A stretch of 64,000 bases of DNA from Leifsonia sp. AK011 (lineage in GTDB: Bacteria > Actinomycetota > Actinomycetes > Actinomycetales > Microbacteriaceae). Position numbers and translations under genes: made by a program. The DNA lies in the NCBI RefSeq assembly GCF_013410945.1, contig NZ_JACCCH010000001.1, positions 2,914,001 through 2,978,000 on the forward strand, in the 5' to 3' direction. Shown in pieces: positions 17,364 to 26,477 of this stretch (positions within the stretch are counted from its first letter, which is position 1; each line of letters opens with the position of its first letter). The notes under the pieces are model-generated. The model worked only from the letters and a program-made list of their open reading frames with translations, did not search any database and was not told the origin of the DNA.

Positions 17364-19181
17364 TCAGCAGGCGTAGTCGAACGTGGTGACCGGGGTGGGG
17401 CGGGCCAGCGGGGTCACGTAGGCCTCCAGGGTGCGGTCGAGGCGCACGTCGGGCGATGAGAGCACGAACGTGGCCGTGAGCGTCTGGCCCGGCGTGAGCA
17501 CGAGGCGCTGCACCATCGCGGGGTACTGCCCGTCCGTGGCGGTGACGGGGGTGAACGTGGCATCCCACCCGCTCGCACCGACGAACGTCGACCCGGGCGG
17601 CGCGTACAGCGTCGTGAGGATGCGGAAGTTGCCGCCCTGCGATCGACCGATGTAGTCCGGGATGCTCGCGCCCTCCCCCGGCTTGACCGTGTTCGTGAGG
17701 GTCACCCGCACCTCGTACCCGCCGTCGGCCCCGCACACGCGCTGGCCGAGCTCCACCTTCGCATCGAGGTAGTAGGTCATCTTCGAGCCGAGGTTGTCGG
17801 TGATGTAGACGCCGAAACCGGCGGTCGTGTCATCCAGCACGGGCGTCTCGAGACCGAACGGCAGGATGCCCAGCAGCTGCCTCTCCGGCTCGTCGAAGAA
17901 CCACGCCAGCAGCCGGTGCTCGTTGCCGCTCTTCACCGCGCCGGATGCCGCGGCCGCGGGGTCGAAGTCGCCGCTCATCAGTTTGGCGAAGAACTCGGTC
18001 GCGAACGACTCGAACACGACCTCCTGGCTGGCGTTCACCTCCGGCTCGGTGCCCACGTTGTACTTGAGGTAGATGCCGTTGAGCAGGAAGTCGGCTGCCG
18101 TGGTCGCGTCGATGGTGTCGCCGCTCGACAGGTCGATCGGGCCGGTGCCCTCGAGCAGGTAACCGATGGCGACGGGGTCGATGAAGAACACGGCATCCGG
18201 GTCGACACCGAAGCGGTTGTTCCAGAAGGCGGCGGCGGTCTGCGCGGAGAGGTCGAGACGCGGCACCATGGTCGCGTTGGACGGGTCGTAGCCGGCACCC
18301 GGCCACAGGGTGAGCTGCTCCTGGCTGAGCCCGATCACGGGGGTCGGGTTGCGCAGCACCGCGATCGACTCCTGGCGAACGAGCTCGATCTTTCCGTTGT
18401 CGGCGGTCACCTGCACCCACGAGCCGGTCTGGCCGCCCAGCGCACGAGCCTCGGCATTGCCCTGGAACACGATGAGGTAGTCACGCGGGCCGTCTGCGCC
18501 CAGCAGCTTCGGCGCGATGCCCACGAGGTCGCTGGCCTGGTCGAGCAGCGGCAGCAGGGGGCCGAGCATGTCCTCGAGCTGGGCCCTCGCCTGGCGGATC
18601 TGGCTCACGGCATCCGATGTGTCGAGCGCCGTCACACGCTCGAGGGATGCCGCGAGTTCCCCTTTCGCGGAGTCCACGACAGCACTCGCCTCCGCGAACG
18701 GAGCAAGGTCGATCCGGCCGTCCACGGGCTTGAGCGCGGCGGGGTCGAGGGTGTCGCCGAGGTTCGCGATCGGCACCATGACCCCCTGCACGAGGTCGTC
18801 GGTGATGCTCGCCAGCTCCCGGAAGCCCGTGAGGTTGGGCCCGGCCACGGGCAGCCCCTCGGCGAGCATCCAGATGGGGTCGCTCGTGAGCGCGTGAGCG
18901 TTGGACGTGCGGGCGGATACCTCGGCCACGGTCGCCTGGGCAGCCGCGAGATCACCGGATGCCACGTCATCCTGCAACCCGGAGACCAGCGGAATCGCCG
19001 CCTCCAGCTCCGACTTCGCCATGAGGCCGCGCACGCCAACCCAGGCGGCAGCCAGCACGAGGAGCGCGACGACGCCGACGACGCCGAGCACGACCCAGCG
19101 GACGACGCGGCGGCGCGGTTTCGCCGTAGCCGGTTCGGGTTCCGGGGTGGCCGAGGCCGGGGTGAGTGCGTCATCGGTCAC
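17364..19181 (-). CDS. DUF4012 membrane-anchored protein
   Basis: A 605-residue protein with a proline-rich basic N-terminus, one membrane helix (about residues 27-50, VVRWVVLGVVGVVALL) and a large extracellular region containing the DUF4012 pattern (GPRDYLIVFQGNAEARALGGQTGS, FFIDPVAIGYLLEGTGPI, LLNGIYLKY). Its function is not established; genes of this family often lie near polysaccharide loci. The GTG at 19181 (MTDDALTP) is chosen because a paralogue at 49539 starts MTDRGPA; an in-frame TTG lies four codons earlier. The last residues include a Cys (FDYAC), also ending the paralogue (HSLTC), which may pair with an internal Cys. Confidence 0.82.
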   Translation of the reverse strand: MTDDALTPASATPEPEPATAKPRRRVVRWVVLGVVGVVALLVLAAAWVGVRGLMAKSELEAAIPLVSGLQDDVASGDLAAAQATVAEVSARTSNAHALTSDPIWMLAEGLPVAGPNLTGFRELASITDDLVQGVMVPIANLGDTLDPAALKPVDGRIDLAPFAEASAVVDSAKGELAASLERVTALDTSDAVSQIRQARAQLEDMLGPLLPLLDQASDLVGIAPKLLGADGPRDYLIVFQGNAEARALGGQTGSWVQVTADNGKIELVRQESIAVLRNPTPVIGLSQEQLTLWPGAGYDPSNATMVPRLDLSAQTAAAFWNNRFGVDPDAVFFIDPVAIGYLLEGTGPIDLSSGDTIDATTAADFLLNGIYLKYNVGTEPEVNASQEVVFESFATEFFAKLMSGDFDPAAAASGAVKSGNEHRLLAWFFDEPERQLLGILPFGLETPVLDDTTAGFGVYITDNLGSKMTYYLDAKVELGQRVCGADGGYEVRVTLTNTVKPGEGASIPDYIGRSQGGNFRILTTLYAPPGSTFVGASGWDATFTPVTATDGQYPAMVQRLVLTPGQTLTATFVLSSPDVRLDRTLEAYVTPLARPTPVTTFDYAC

Positions 19182-19219
19182 CCGCCAATTCAACCAGAGG
19201 CGGCTGGGGGTCGCCCATG

Positions 19220-19248
19220 TTCACACTCGCGCTGGCATCGGCTATCCT
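19220..19248 (+). promoter_or_regulatory. Promoter of tRNA-Pro
   Basis: TTCACA (19220-19225), a 17-base spacer and TATCCT (19243-19248). The spacing is ideal and the tRNA begins 34 bases after the -10 box. Confidence 0.7.
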
Positions 19249-19282
19249 GTTACAGGCCCACGATCAGTGATTGTGGGCAGAT

Positions 19283-19356
<74 letters not shown>

Positions 19357-19363
19357 CATCAGT

Positions 19364-19399
19364 ACGAAAGCCTCCGGCCTCAGGGTCGGGGGCTTTCGT
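19364..19399. terminator. Bidirectional hairpin after tRNA-Pro
   Basis: ACGAAAGCC and GGCTTTCGT form a nine-base perfect stem extended by CCG/CGG after a one-base mismatch. It follows the tRNA by seven bases. It overlaps the last codons of the convergent methyltransferase gene, whose stop lies in the hairpin, so one structure may end both transcripts. Confidence 0.7.
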
Positions 19400-20102
19400 C
19401 GTTCATGCCCCTGTGCGCGTGTACTTCCACACTGCGCGTGTACTTCCATACGTTGACGCGGTCGTCGTCGCCGAGGATGCGCCAGACCGGGTCCATGGGA
19501 ACGTGCGCGCTCGCGAGCAGCTCGGGGTCGTTCCAGCGCGGGTGGACGCGGAGGCTCGCGATGTCGAGGAGTCCGGCGGTCGTGGTGATCACCTCGGCGG
19601 TGCACGAGTGATCGAGGAGTAGCTCGATCAGCCCGAGGCCCGTGGGGCCGGCACCGTCGTGGACCGGGCGGTCGGCGGCATCCGTTCCCTCGAGGAGGGC
19701 GGTGGGGCGCTGCGGCGGGTTGGTGAGCAGCACGTCCGCGTTGAGCAGGTGCAGCATCCGGAAGTCACTCACGAGCAGGGAGATACGGCCGACCGCGTCG
19801 TCGCCCAGGACGGCGCGCACGTTGTCACGCGTTGCGGCGAGCGCGGTGAGGTCGAGGTCGGTGGCGATCACGTGCTCGGCTCCCGCGGCGAGCGCTGCGA
19901 TCGTGATGAGCCCGGCTCCGGCGCCCGCGTCGATCACGACGCGTCCGTCGACCGCGCCCGGGGTGTTCGTGACAGTGGCGGCCAGCTCCGCGGAGAAGGG
20001 CGACGGATGGTGCACGCCAGCCGGAACCGTGAGGCCCTGGCCGACGAGGTGCCACTCCTGCCACGGCGCACCGGTCGCGGGAAGCTGCGCGGTGGAACTC
20101 AT
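19380..20102 (-). CDS. SAM-dependent methyltransferase (NPPQ type)
   Basis: A 240-residue class I methyltransferase. SAM-binding motif I is VVIDAGAGAGLITIAAL, followed by HVIATDLDLTALAATRDN (acidic end of strand 2) and a motif IV of DVLLTNPPQRPT. NPPQ rather than NPPY points to the HemK/PrmA-like group that modifies glutamine or other planar nitrogens; the target is unknown. GAGGA lies seven bases before the ATG at 20102; an in-frame GTG six codons earlier has no such site. The 3' end overlaps the tRNA terminator hairpin. Confidence 0.78.
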   Translation of the reverse strand: MSSTAQLPATGAPWQEWHLVGQGLTVPAGVHHPSPFSAELAATVTNTPGAVDGRVVIDAGAGAGLITIAALAAGAEHVIATDLDLTALAATRDNVRAVLGDDAVGRISLLVSDFRMLHLLNADVLLTNPPQRPTALLEGTDAADRPVHDGAGPTGLGLIELLLDHSCTAEVITTTAGLLDIASLRVHPRWNDPELLASAHVPMDPVWRILGDDDRVNVWKYTRSVEVHAHRGMNDESPRP

Positions 20103-20225
20103 GCTCCCATCCTCGCGCACCGTCGGCGCGTGTTACGCGCGGGACCTTCGGCCCCAGCACTCGCGCGGCGGCGGCGGGACGATGGAGTACCGGGCACCCG
20201 CCCACACACACGGAAGGACAACCCC

Positions 20226-21008
20226 ATGTCTCGTACCTATGTCGTCACCGGCGCCGCCAGCGGTATTGGAAAGGCCACCAAGGAGCTGCTCGAGGAGCGC
20301 GGCAACCGCGTGATCGGCGTCGACATCCACGATGCCGAGGTGGTCGTCGACCTGTCCACCGAGGAGGGGCGCGTCGAGCTGATCGGTAAGGTCGCGGAGG
20401 TCAGTGGCGGAACGATCGACGCGATCATCGCGAATGCCGGGCTCGCGTCATCCACGCCCGCGACGGTCGCCGTGAACTACTTCGGTGCCCTCGCGACGCT
20501 CGAGGGTCTGCGGCCGTTGCTGGCCGGGTCGGATGCACCGCGGGCCGTGGCGACCGCGTCGATGGCGTCGCTGTTCCCGGCGGACCCCGAGCTGCTCGCC
20601 GCGCTCGAAGCGCACGACGAGCCCGCGGCTCTGCACCGCGCTGGCGAGCTGGTTGCGGCCGGTGAGCAGGCGGCCGGCGCGATCTACGGCACCACCAAGC
20701 AGGCTCTCGCCAAGTGGATTCGGCGGAACGCGGCCGCCTCGGACTGGGCGGGCGCGGGCATCCCGCTCAACGCGATCGCGCCGGGGGTCATCGAGACGCC
20801 CATGACCGCGCAGTTCACGGGTAGTGCGGAGGCGCGCGAGGCGATCCTGCAGCAGGTGCCCATGCCGCTCGGGGGAATCTTCGGGCCGAGGGATGTCGCG
20901 TACCTGCTCGCCTGGCTCACGAGCGAGGAGAACGGCCACCTCTGTGGCCAGGTCGTGTTCATCGACGGCGGCTCGGACGCGGTCATCCGAGGCGACTCCA
21001 CGTGGTGA
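20226..21008 (+). CDS. Short-chain dehydrogenase/reductase
   Basis: A 260-residue classical SDR using NAD(P)H. It has TGAASGIG at residues 8-15, NAG (ANAGLAS) near 79, an active-site YGTTK segment, and APGVIETPM after it. Asp in GVDIHD at the end of strand 2 favours NAD(H). The protein resembles 3-alpha-hydroxysteroid dehydrogenase/carbonyl reductase-type members, but the substrate is not readable. AAGGA lies upstream of the ATG. The open frame extends far upstream antisense to the methyltransferase; the TGAASGIG position and ribosome site fix this start. Confidence 0.88.
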   Translation: MSRTYVVTGAASGIGKATKELLEERGNRVIGVDIHDAEVVVDLSTEEGRVELIGKVAEVSGGTIDAIIANAGLASSTPATVAVNYFGALATLEGLRPLLAGSDAPRAVATASMASLFPADPELLAALEAHDEPAALHRAGELVAAGEQAAGAIYGTTKQALAKWIRRNAAASDWAGAGIPLNAIAPGVIETPMTAQFTGSAEAREAILQQVPMPLGGIFGPRDVAYLLAWLTSEENGHLCGQVVFIDGGSDAVIRGDSTW

Positions 21009-21025
21009 GGCGAGGCAGCATCCCG

Positions 21026-21538
21026 CCGCTGGTTGAGTAGGCCCGCGCAGCGGCCGTCATCGAAACCTCACCCACGCACAACAGCAACCACGGACGTGAG
21101 GTTTCGATACGCCGGGCTACGCCGCGGCTACTCAACCCACAGCAGATACATCCCCGCTGGTTGAGTAGGCCCGCGCAGCGGCACCCCGCCGCTGGTTGAG
21201 TAGGCCCGCGAAGCGGCCGTCATCGAAACCTCACCAACGAACAACACCAACCACGGACGTGAGGTTTCGATACGCCGGGCTACGCCGCGGCTACTCAACC
21301 CACAGCAGAAACGTCCCCGCTGGTTGAGTAGGCCCGCGCAGCGGCACCCCACCGCTGGTTGAGTAGGCCCGCGCAGCGGCCTTCATCGAAACCTCACCAA
21401 CGAACAACCTCAACCACGTAGGTGAGGTTTCGATACGCCGGGCTACGCCGCGGCTACTCAACCCACAGGAAAGGGTGCCGGGCTACGCCGCGGCTACTCA
21501 ACCCACAGGAAAGGGTGCCGCGGCTACTCGACCCACAG
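21026..21538. repeat. Largest palindromic repeat cluster (about 0.5 kb)
   Basis: At least three head-to-head pairs of GGTTGAGTAGGCCCGCGCAG...CGAAACCTCACC with GTGAGGTTTCGATACGCC...CTACTCAACCCACAG, separated by short CAACGAACAACA-like spacers, plus truncated single arms. The right end holds direct repeats with GGAAAGGGTGCCG between them. It lies between convergent genes (SDR and thymidine kinase), consistent with a role at transcript ends. Confidence 0.9.
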
Positions 21539-21548
21539 TGGAAGGGCC

Positions 21549-22211
21549 CTACGCGAAGTCCGCGTCGGGGCCCGCCACGTAGCTGAAGTCGGAGGCGGAG
21601 CGACGCCCGTTGTTGAGCACGCCGCCGCTCTCGTCGAGGTAGCACTGTCCGCAGAGCGACTCATACGTGACATCCACCCCGTCGATGGCGACCTGGTCGC
21701 CGTCGAAGATGAACTGCTCCCCCACCTTGCGCGCGTTGAACACGGCTTTGCGGCCGCAGCGGCAGATGGTCTTGAGCTCCTCAAGCGAGTGCGCGACCTC
21801 GAGCAGTCGGCGACTGCCGGGGAACGCCACCGTCTGGAAGTCGGTGCGAATCCCGTACGCAAGCACGGGCACACCCTCAATGATCGCGATCCGCAGCAGG
21901 TCGTCCACCTGCGACTCGGTGAGGAACTGCGCCTCATCCACGAGCAGACAGCTCACGTCGGTGCCGGTCGCGCGCACCCGCTCGCGGTGCTTCACGAAGG
22001 CGGCCAGGATGTCTTCGTCGGGAGCGACCGTGAAGTCGACGACCCGTGTCATCCCGAGCCGGGAGACGATGGTGGACTCGCCCTTGGTGTCGATTTGGGG
22101 CTTGGCGAGCAGCACCGTCTGCCCGCGCTCCTCGTAGTTGTAGGCGGCCTGGAGAAGAGCCGTGCTCTTTCCGCTGTTCATGGCGCCGTAGCGGAAGTAG
22201 AGCTTGCTCAC
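21549..22211 (-). CDS. tdk: Thymidine kinase
   Basis: A 220-residue type II thymidine kinase that phosphorylates thymidine in the salvage pathway. The P-loop is GAMNSGKST at residues 9-17. LLVDEAQFL carries the Walker B Asp-Glu. A zinc site is formed by CRCG and CGQC pairs in the C-terminal lasso region, and YESLCGQCY is near the base-binding loop. The start is GTG, overlapping the stop of the upstream response regulator gene (GTGA), so the two are translationally coupled. This pairing is not one I know as functionally linked. Confidence 0.95.
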   Translation of the reverse strand: MSKLYFRYGAMNSGKSTALLQAAYNYEERGQTVLLAKPQIDTKGESTIVSRLGMTRVVDFTVAPDEDILAAFVKHRERVRATGTDVSCLLVDEAQFLTESQVDDLLRIAIIEGVPVLAYGIRTDFQTVAFPGSRRLLEVAHSLEELKTICRCGRKAVFNARKVGEQFIFDGDQVAIDGVDVTYESLCGQCYLDESGGVLNNGRRSASDFSYVAGPDADFA

Positions 22212-22858
22212 TTGAGGTATCCGTCCTCCGCTGCGCGGCGAATCAGTTCTGCTTTGCGACTGGCCGGGCGTCCGGCTTTCGCGTACTTTTCTCTCACCCG
22301 TCGAAGATACGTCTTCGCGGTCTCATACTGCACATCCATCTGCTCGGCGACCTCCTGGGTGCTGAGCCCGGAGACGTAGAGGGTGAGCGCCTGGGTCTCC
22401 CCTGCGCTCAGTCGCGGCTTGGACTGCGAGAGGGCTCCGGATGTCGGGCGCCAGCCGCCCGGCTGGTTGCGGGGCACCACGCCCATCACCTTGCGGGCCA
22501 CATCCATCACCTCGGTCATGGGTACGGCCTTGGTGAGGAACGCGGAGACCCCGGAGTCGATGGCGCGCTGGCGCACCTCGGGTGCGTCGAGGCTCGTGAG
22601 CACGATCACCTTGGCGCCCGCGGCACGGCACGTGCGCACGCGCGCCTCGATCGAGACGGGCTCCTTGAGCTGGAAGTCGATGATCACCAGGTCCGTCGGG
22701 AACTCGTCGCTGTGCACGAGCTCGAGCCAGGTGCTCGCGGTGAGCACGAGGTCGAAGTCCGGAGCGTTGGCATTGATCCACGACGCCAGCGTGTCGAGTA
22801 GTACCTCGTGGTCATCGAGTACGGCTAGACGTACTCGTTCCCCCACCTTGTTCTGCAC
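22208..22858 (-). CDS. NarL/LuxR-type response regulator
   Basis: A 216-residue two-domain regulator. The receiver domain has the acidic pair near residues 15-16 (LDDHE), the phosphoacceptor Asp near 61 (LVIIDFQL), Thr/Ser (VLTSLDA) and Lys (FLTKAVP). The C-terminal LuxR helix-turn-helix reads LSAGETQALTLYVSGLSTQEVAEQMDVQ. No histidine kinase is adjacent, so it is an orphan here. The GTG at 22858 has GGAGG ten bases upstream and removes a low-complexity extension. It is cotranscribed with tdk. Confidence 0.87.
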   Translation of the reverse strand: MQNKVGERVRLAVLDDHEVLLDTLASWINANAPDFDLVLTASTWLELVHSDEFPTDLVIIDFQLKEPVSIEARVRTCRAAGAKVIVLTSLDAPEVRQRAIDSGVSAFLTKAVPMTEVMDVARKVMGVVPRNQPGGWRPTSGALSQSKPRLSAGETQALTLYVSGLSTQEVAEQMDVQYETAKTYLRRVREKYAKAGRPASRKAELIRRAAEDGYLK

Positions 22859-22968
22859 GGGTCCCCACCCTCCGATCGCGGGAGAGCCGGCGGCGGCGAA
22901 TTCCCGTACCTGAGGATAAGCCCAAACTGTCCGTTGGGGGACGGCTTGTGTACCCCGCGCGTCGGATG

Positions 22969-24444
22969 TTACGCCCGAATGCCCAACGAGGCTGCTGTGC
23001 TCTTCAGTGTTGCCGCGGCCTTCTTCGGGTCGTCGGACAGCTGCGTTCCGTAACTGGGGATCATGGCGGTGAGTTTCGGGCGCCAGCCTTCGAGCTGCTG
23101 AGGGAAGCACTTCTCGAGAACGGTGAGCATGATGGGGACCGCGGTGGATGCGCCGGGGGAAGCCCCGAGCAGGCCTGCGATCGTGCCATCCGCTGAGGCC
23201 ACGACCTCGGTGCCGAACTGCAGAACGCCGAGCTTCTTCTTGTCTTTCTTGATCACCTGCACCCGCTGGCCGGCGGTGATGCGGTACCAGTCCTTGGGGT
23301 CGGCGTCGGGGTAGAACTGCTTGAGCTCGTCGAACTTGGTCTTCTCGCTCGCGGCGAGCTGGCCGACGAGGTACTTGACGAGTCCGAGGTTGCCGAGACC
23401 TGCCGCGACCATGGGGATCAGGTTGTGCCAGCGGATGCTCGCGAACAGGTCGAGGATCGAGCCGGTCTTGAGGAACTTGGGGCTGAAGCCGGCGTACGGG
23501 CCGAACATGAGGCTCGGGGCGCCGTCGACAACGCGCAGGTCGAGGTGCGGCACCGACATGGGCGGGGAGCCGACGGCGGCCTTGCCGTAGACCTTGGCGG
23601 CGTGCTTGGCGACAACCTCGGGGTTGTCGGTGCGGAGGAACTCGCCGCTCACGGGGAAGCCGCCAAACCCGCGGATCTCTTTGATGCCGGACTTCTGCAG
23701 CAGGCCGAGTGCGTACCCGCCGGCGCCGACAAACACGAAGCGTGCGCGCACCGGCGCCATGGGGGTGCCGCCGATGTCGTTGCGCATCGTGAGGCGCCAG
23801 AGTCCGTCGCGCTGGCGCTTGATGTTGGTGACGAGCACCTCGGTGGTGAGGGTGGCGCCCTCGGCGACGAGGTTCTGGGTGAGGAGGTGTGTGAGGGCGC
23901 CGAAGTCAACGTCGGTGCCGGCGGCGATGTGGGTCGCGGCGATCGGCTGGGACTTCAGTCGGCCGGGGATCATGAGGGGGGCCCAGGAGCGGATGGTTCG
24001 TGCATCCGTGGAGAACTCGATGCCGGCGAAGAGCGGGTGGTTTTTGAGTGCCTCGTAGCGCTTGCGGAGGTACTCGACGTTCTCCTCGCCCCAGACGAAG
24101 CTCATGTGCGGCGTTGCCGTGATGAAGTCGGAGGGGTTGGGCAGGGCGCCGGTGTCGACGAGGTGAGCCCAGAACTGGCGGGTCACCTGGAACTGCTCGT
24201 TGACCTTCACCGCGCTCGTGATGTCGATGGAACCGTCGGCCTTCTGCGGCGTGTAGTTGAGCTCGCAGAGGGCGGAATGGCCGGTGCCGGCGTTGTTCCA
24301 GGGGTTGGAGCTCTCGAGTGCGAGGTCTCCGAGGCGCTCGTACACCCGGATGTCCCAGTCGGGCTGAAGCCGCTGAAGAAGTGAACCCAGGGTTGCGCTC
24401 ATGATTCCGCCGCCAATCAGGGCGACGTCGACGGGTTTATCCAC
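22969..24444 (-). CDS. mqo: Malate:quinone oxidoreductase
   Basis: A 491-residue FAD enzyme that oxidises malate to oxaloacetate and passes electrons to the quinone pool at the membrane. The N-terminal GGGIMSATLG dinucleotide site, the SSNPWNNAGTGHSALCELNYTP block and SFVWGEENVEYLRKRYEAL are characteristic of Mqo. Length fits the family. Mqo commonly supplements malate dehydrogenase in actinobacteria. The gene is single; the upstream side holds palindromic repeats and no clear promoter was found. Confidence 0.95.
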   Translation of the reverse strand: MDKPVDVALIGGGIMSATLGSLLQRLQPDWDIRVYERLGDLALESSNPWNNAGTGHSALCELNYTPQKADGSIDITSAVKVNEQFQVTRQFWAHLVDTGALPNPSDFITATPHMSFVWGEENVEYLRKRYEALKNHPLFAGIEFSTDARTIRSWAPLMIPGRLKSQPIAATHIAAGTDVDFGALTHLLTQNLVAEGATLTTEVLVTNIKRQRDGLWRLTMRNDIGGTPMAPVRARFVFVGAGGYALGLLQKSGIKEIRGFGGFPVSGEFLRTDNPEVVAKHAAKVYGKAAVGSPPMSVPHLDLRVVDGAPSLMFGPYAGFSPKFLKTGSILDLFASIRWHNLIPMVAAGLGNLGLVKYLVGQLAASEKTKFDELKQFYPDADPKDWYRITAGQRVQVIKKDKKKLGVLQFGTEVVASADGTIAGLLGASPGASTAVPIMLTVLEKCFPQQLEGWRPKLTAMIPSYGTQLSDDPKKAAATLKSTAASLGIRA

Positions 24445-24504
24445 CCGAACAGTTTAGGCGCTGTTGCTGTGCGCTCCCCCGCCGCGTGGAGCGGCACCCC
24501 ACCC

Positions 24505-24870
24505 GCTGGTTGAGTAAGTCGCGAAGCGGTGCACCCTCTGCTGGTTGAGTAGGTCGCGAAGCAGTGTCCCCTCTGTTGGTTGAGTAGGCCGCGAAGCGGC
24601 CGTATCGAAACCTCACCCCCCGCGACCCCTCGGGTACGTTGGTGAGGTTTCGATACGCCGGGCTTCGCCGCGGCTACTCAACCAACAGGTGGGGCCGGGG
24701 TTCGCCGCGGCTACTCAACCAGCAGCCGGGGCCGGGGTTCGCCGCGACTACTCAACCAGCAGGTGGGGCCTGGCGTTGCGGCGGCTACTCAACCAACAGG
24801 TGACACCCGGCTTCGCCTCGGGTACTCGACCAGCAGGTGGGGCCGGGCTTCGCCGCGGCTCCACCCGCAG
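24505..24870. repeat. Palindromic repeat cluster with tandem right arms
   Basis: Left arms (GGTTGAGTAAGTCGCGAAGC and variants) at 24508 onward lead to one full pair around 24575-24690. Four or more tandem partial right arms follow, each of the form CGCCGCGGCTACTCAACCAGCAGGTGGGGC with drift, repeating at roughly 37 bases. The array ends close to the stop of the DUF222/HNH gene. Confidence 0.88.
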
Positions 24871-24893
24871 GCGCGACCGCAGCGCCGCGGACT

Positions 24894-26333
24894 CTACGCC
24901 GCGAGGCGCTGCGCTGCGCTGACGGGTACCCAGTCGGGCAGCCCTGGCTTCCAGGCTTGGGGCACCCCGTTCACCATGCGGTACCGCCACGGACCCTTGT
25001 CGACGAGTCGGTGGTGCCAGTAGCAGAGCAGTATCCCGTTATTGGTGTGGGTCGGCCCGCCGTCCCGATCCGGGATGACGTGATGCACCTGCAGCACGTA
25101 GTGCGGGGCCGTGCATCCCGGGGTCGCACACCGCAGCCCGTCGCGGGCGGCGATGGCGAGGCGCTGCGCCGAGGTGAAGCAGCGCTGTTGCGAGCTGATG
25201 CTGGCGATGCGCCCCTTCTGGAGGGTGACGGTGCGGTACCCCGCGGCATCCATGTACCGCAGCACCTCGGCACGCGACACGGGCACGTCGGTGCCGGCCA
25301 TGGTGCCGATGGGGTCGCCGCCGAGACCGTCGCCCTGCTCGCCGTCGGTGCCACCGTAGCCGTCGTCACCAAGGTCGTCAGCGTTGACGGTCACGAGCAC
25401 CGTGACCGGAGCACCATTGAGCTGAGGTGCACCTTCTGCTTGGGTTGCGGCGATCAGGATCTCAGCGAACGCGTCATGGCGGCGCTGGTCGGGAGTGCGG
25501 TCGTCACTGGTGGCAGGGTCGATCGGGAGGCCGGTGACATCCGTGAGTTCGTCGATGTCACCACCTGCGGGAGCCGAGGCGACGTCAACGAACTTCGGGG
25601 TGCGGCGCTGGGCTTCGAGGAGCCCTTCGAGCAGCGCGGCTGTGTCTGCCAGGAGGCGCCCGTTGACTGACCGCAGTCCGTCGACATCGGCAGCACCCAC
25701 ACGCAGGCCGCGGCTGCGCAGGGCACGCTCCTCGCGTGGGCGAGCCCCGTCTGGGTCGACTGCGGACGCGATCTGCCGCACCTCGGCAGTGAGGTAGTCC
25801 ACCGACACGGGCGACGCGGCCGCACCGGTTGTCGGGTCGATGCCGGAGGCGAGGGTGACCATAAGTTGTTCGGCGGCGGCTTGGACGTCGGACTCCGTGT
25901 GGGATGCCACAGCGTCGAGCTCCCGCACGATCAGGGAGGCGGCCTCGAGCCCGACCTCGCCCGCGTCGAGTGCTTCGGCAAGGGCGGGACGCTGCGGTGG
26001 GAGCTCCACCCCGGTGAGCGAACGAGACGTGCCCACCGCCGCGGCGACGGCCACACGGGTTCGGGCCGCACGGCGGGAGATCTGCGCAACGTCGGCCACG
26101 GCATCCGCCGCCGACCTGAACCCGAACTGCTCGGCAAGCGTGGCGTTCTCAGCCAACGGCGTCGCCACGCGCACCCGCACGGCGTCGGCCAGACGCCCCA
26201 CCGACTCGACCGCCCCGAGAGCCTCAATCACCTCGGCCGGGGCGCTGTCAGCCACGAGCTCGAGAAGCTCACCGAGTGCCGCGCGGGCGCGCTCAGCGGC
26301 GCTCGTGATGCTTGCGCGGCGGGTGATTGACAT
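24894..26333 (-). CDS. DUF222 / HNH endonuclease-domain protein (13E12 type)
   Basis: A 479-residue protein. The N-terminal two thirds are the helical DUF222 region typical of the mycobacterial 13E12 repeat family. The C-terminal HNH domain reads ARDGLRCATPGC, LQVHHVIPDRDGG, HTNNGILLCYWHHRLVD, with both Cys pairs and His residues of an active zinc-supported HNH fold. Such genes are multicopy in many actinobacteria, and some are thought to be mobile; their function is unknown. The gene lies between a large repeat array at its 3' end and a single repeat arm upstream of its 5' end. Confidence 0.88.
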   Translation of the reverse strand: MSITRRASITSAAERARAALGELLELVADSAPAEVIEALGAVESVGRLADAVRVRVATPLAENATLAEQFGFRSAADAVADVAQISRRAARTRVAVAAAVGTSRSLTGVELPPQRPALAEALDAGEVGLEAASLIVRELDAVASHTESDVQAAAEQLMVTLASGIDPTTGAAASPVSVDYLTAEVRQIASAVDPDGARPREERALRSRGLRVGAADVDGLRSVNGRLLADTAALLEGLLEAQRRTPKFVDVASAPAGGDIDELTDVTGLPIDPATSDDRTPDQRRHDAFAEILIAATQAEGAPQLNGAPVTVLVTVNADDLGDDGYGGTDGEQGDGLGGDPIGTMAGTDVPVSRAEVLRYMDAAGYRTVTLQKGRIASISSQQRCFTSAQRLAIAARDGLRCATPGCTAPHYVLQVHHVIPDRDGGPTHTNNGILLCYWHHRLVDKGPWRYRMVNGVPQAWKPGLPDWVPVSAAQRLAA

Positions 26334-26477
26334 ACCCCAACTTTACCTGAGGATCGAATCTATGTTCGAGTTATCCACAGGAAAAGCCCGGAAAATGGCC
26401 TGACTTTGTGCCGAGTGTTCCGATGTGGCGGGGGGGGCGACTAGTGATCGGGGTTCGTGGGCCATTCGGTTGCGGAC

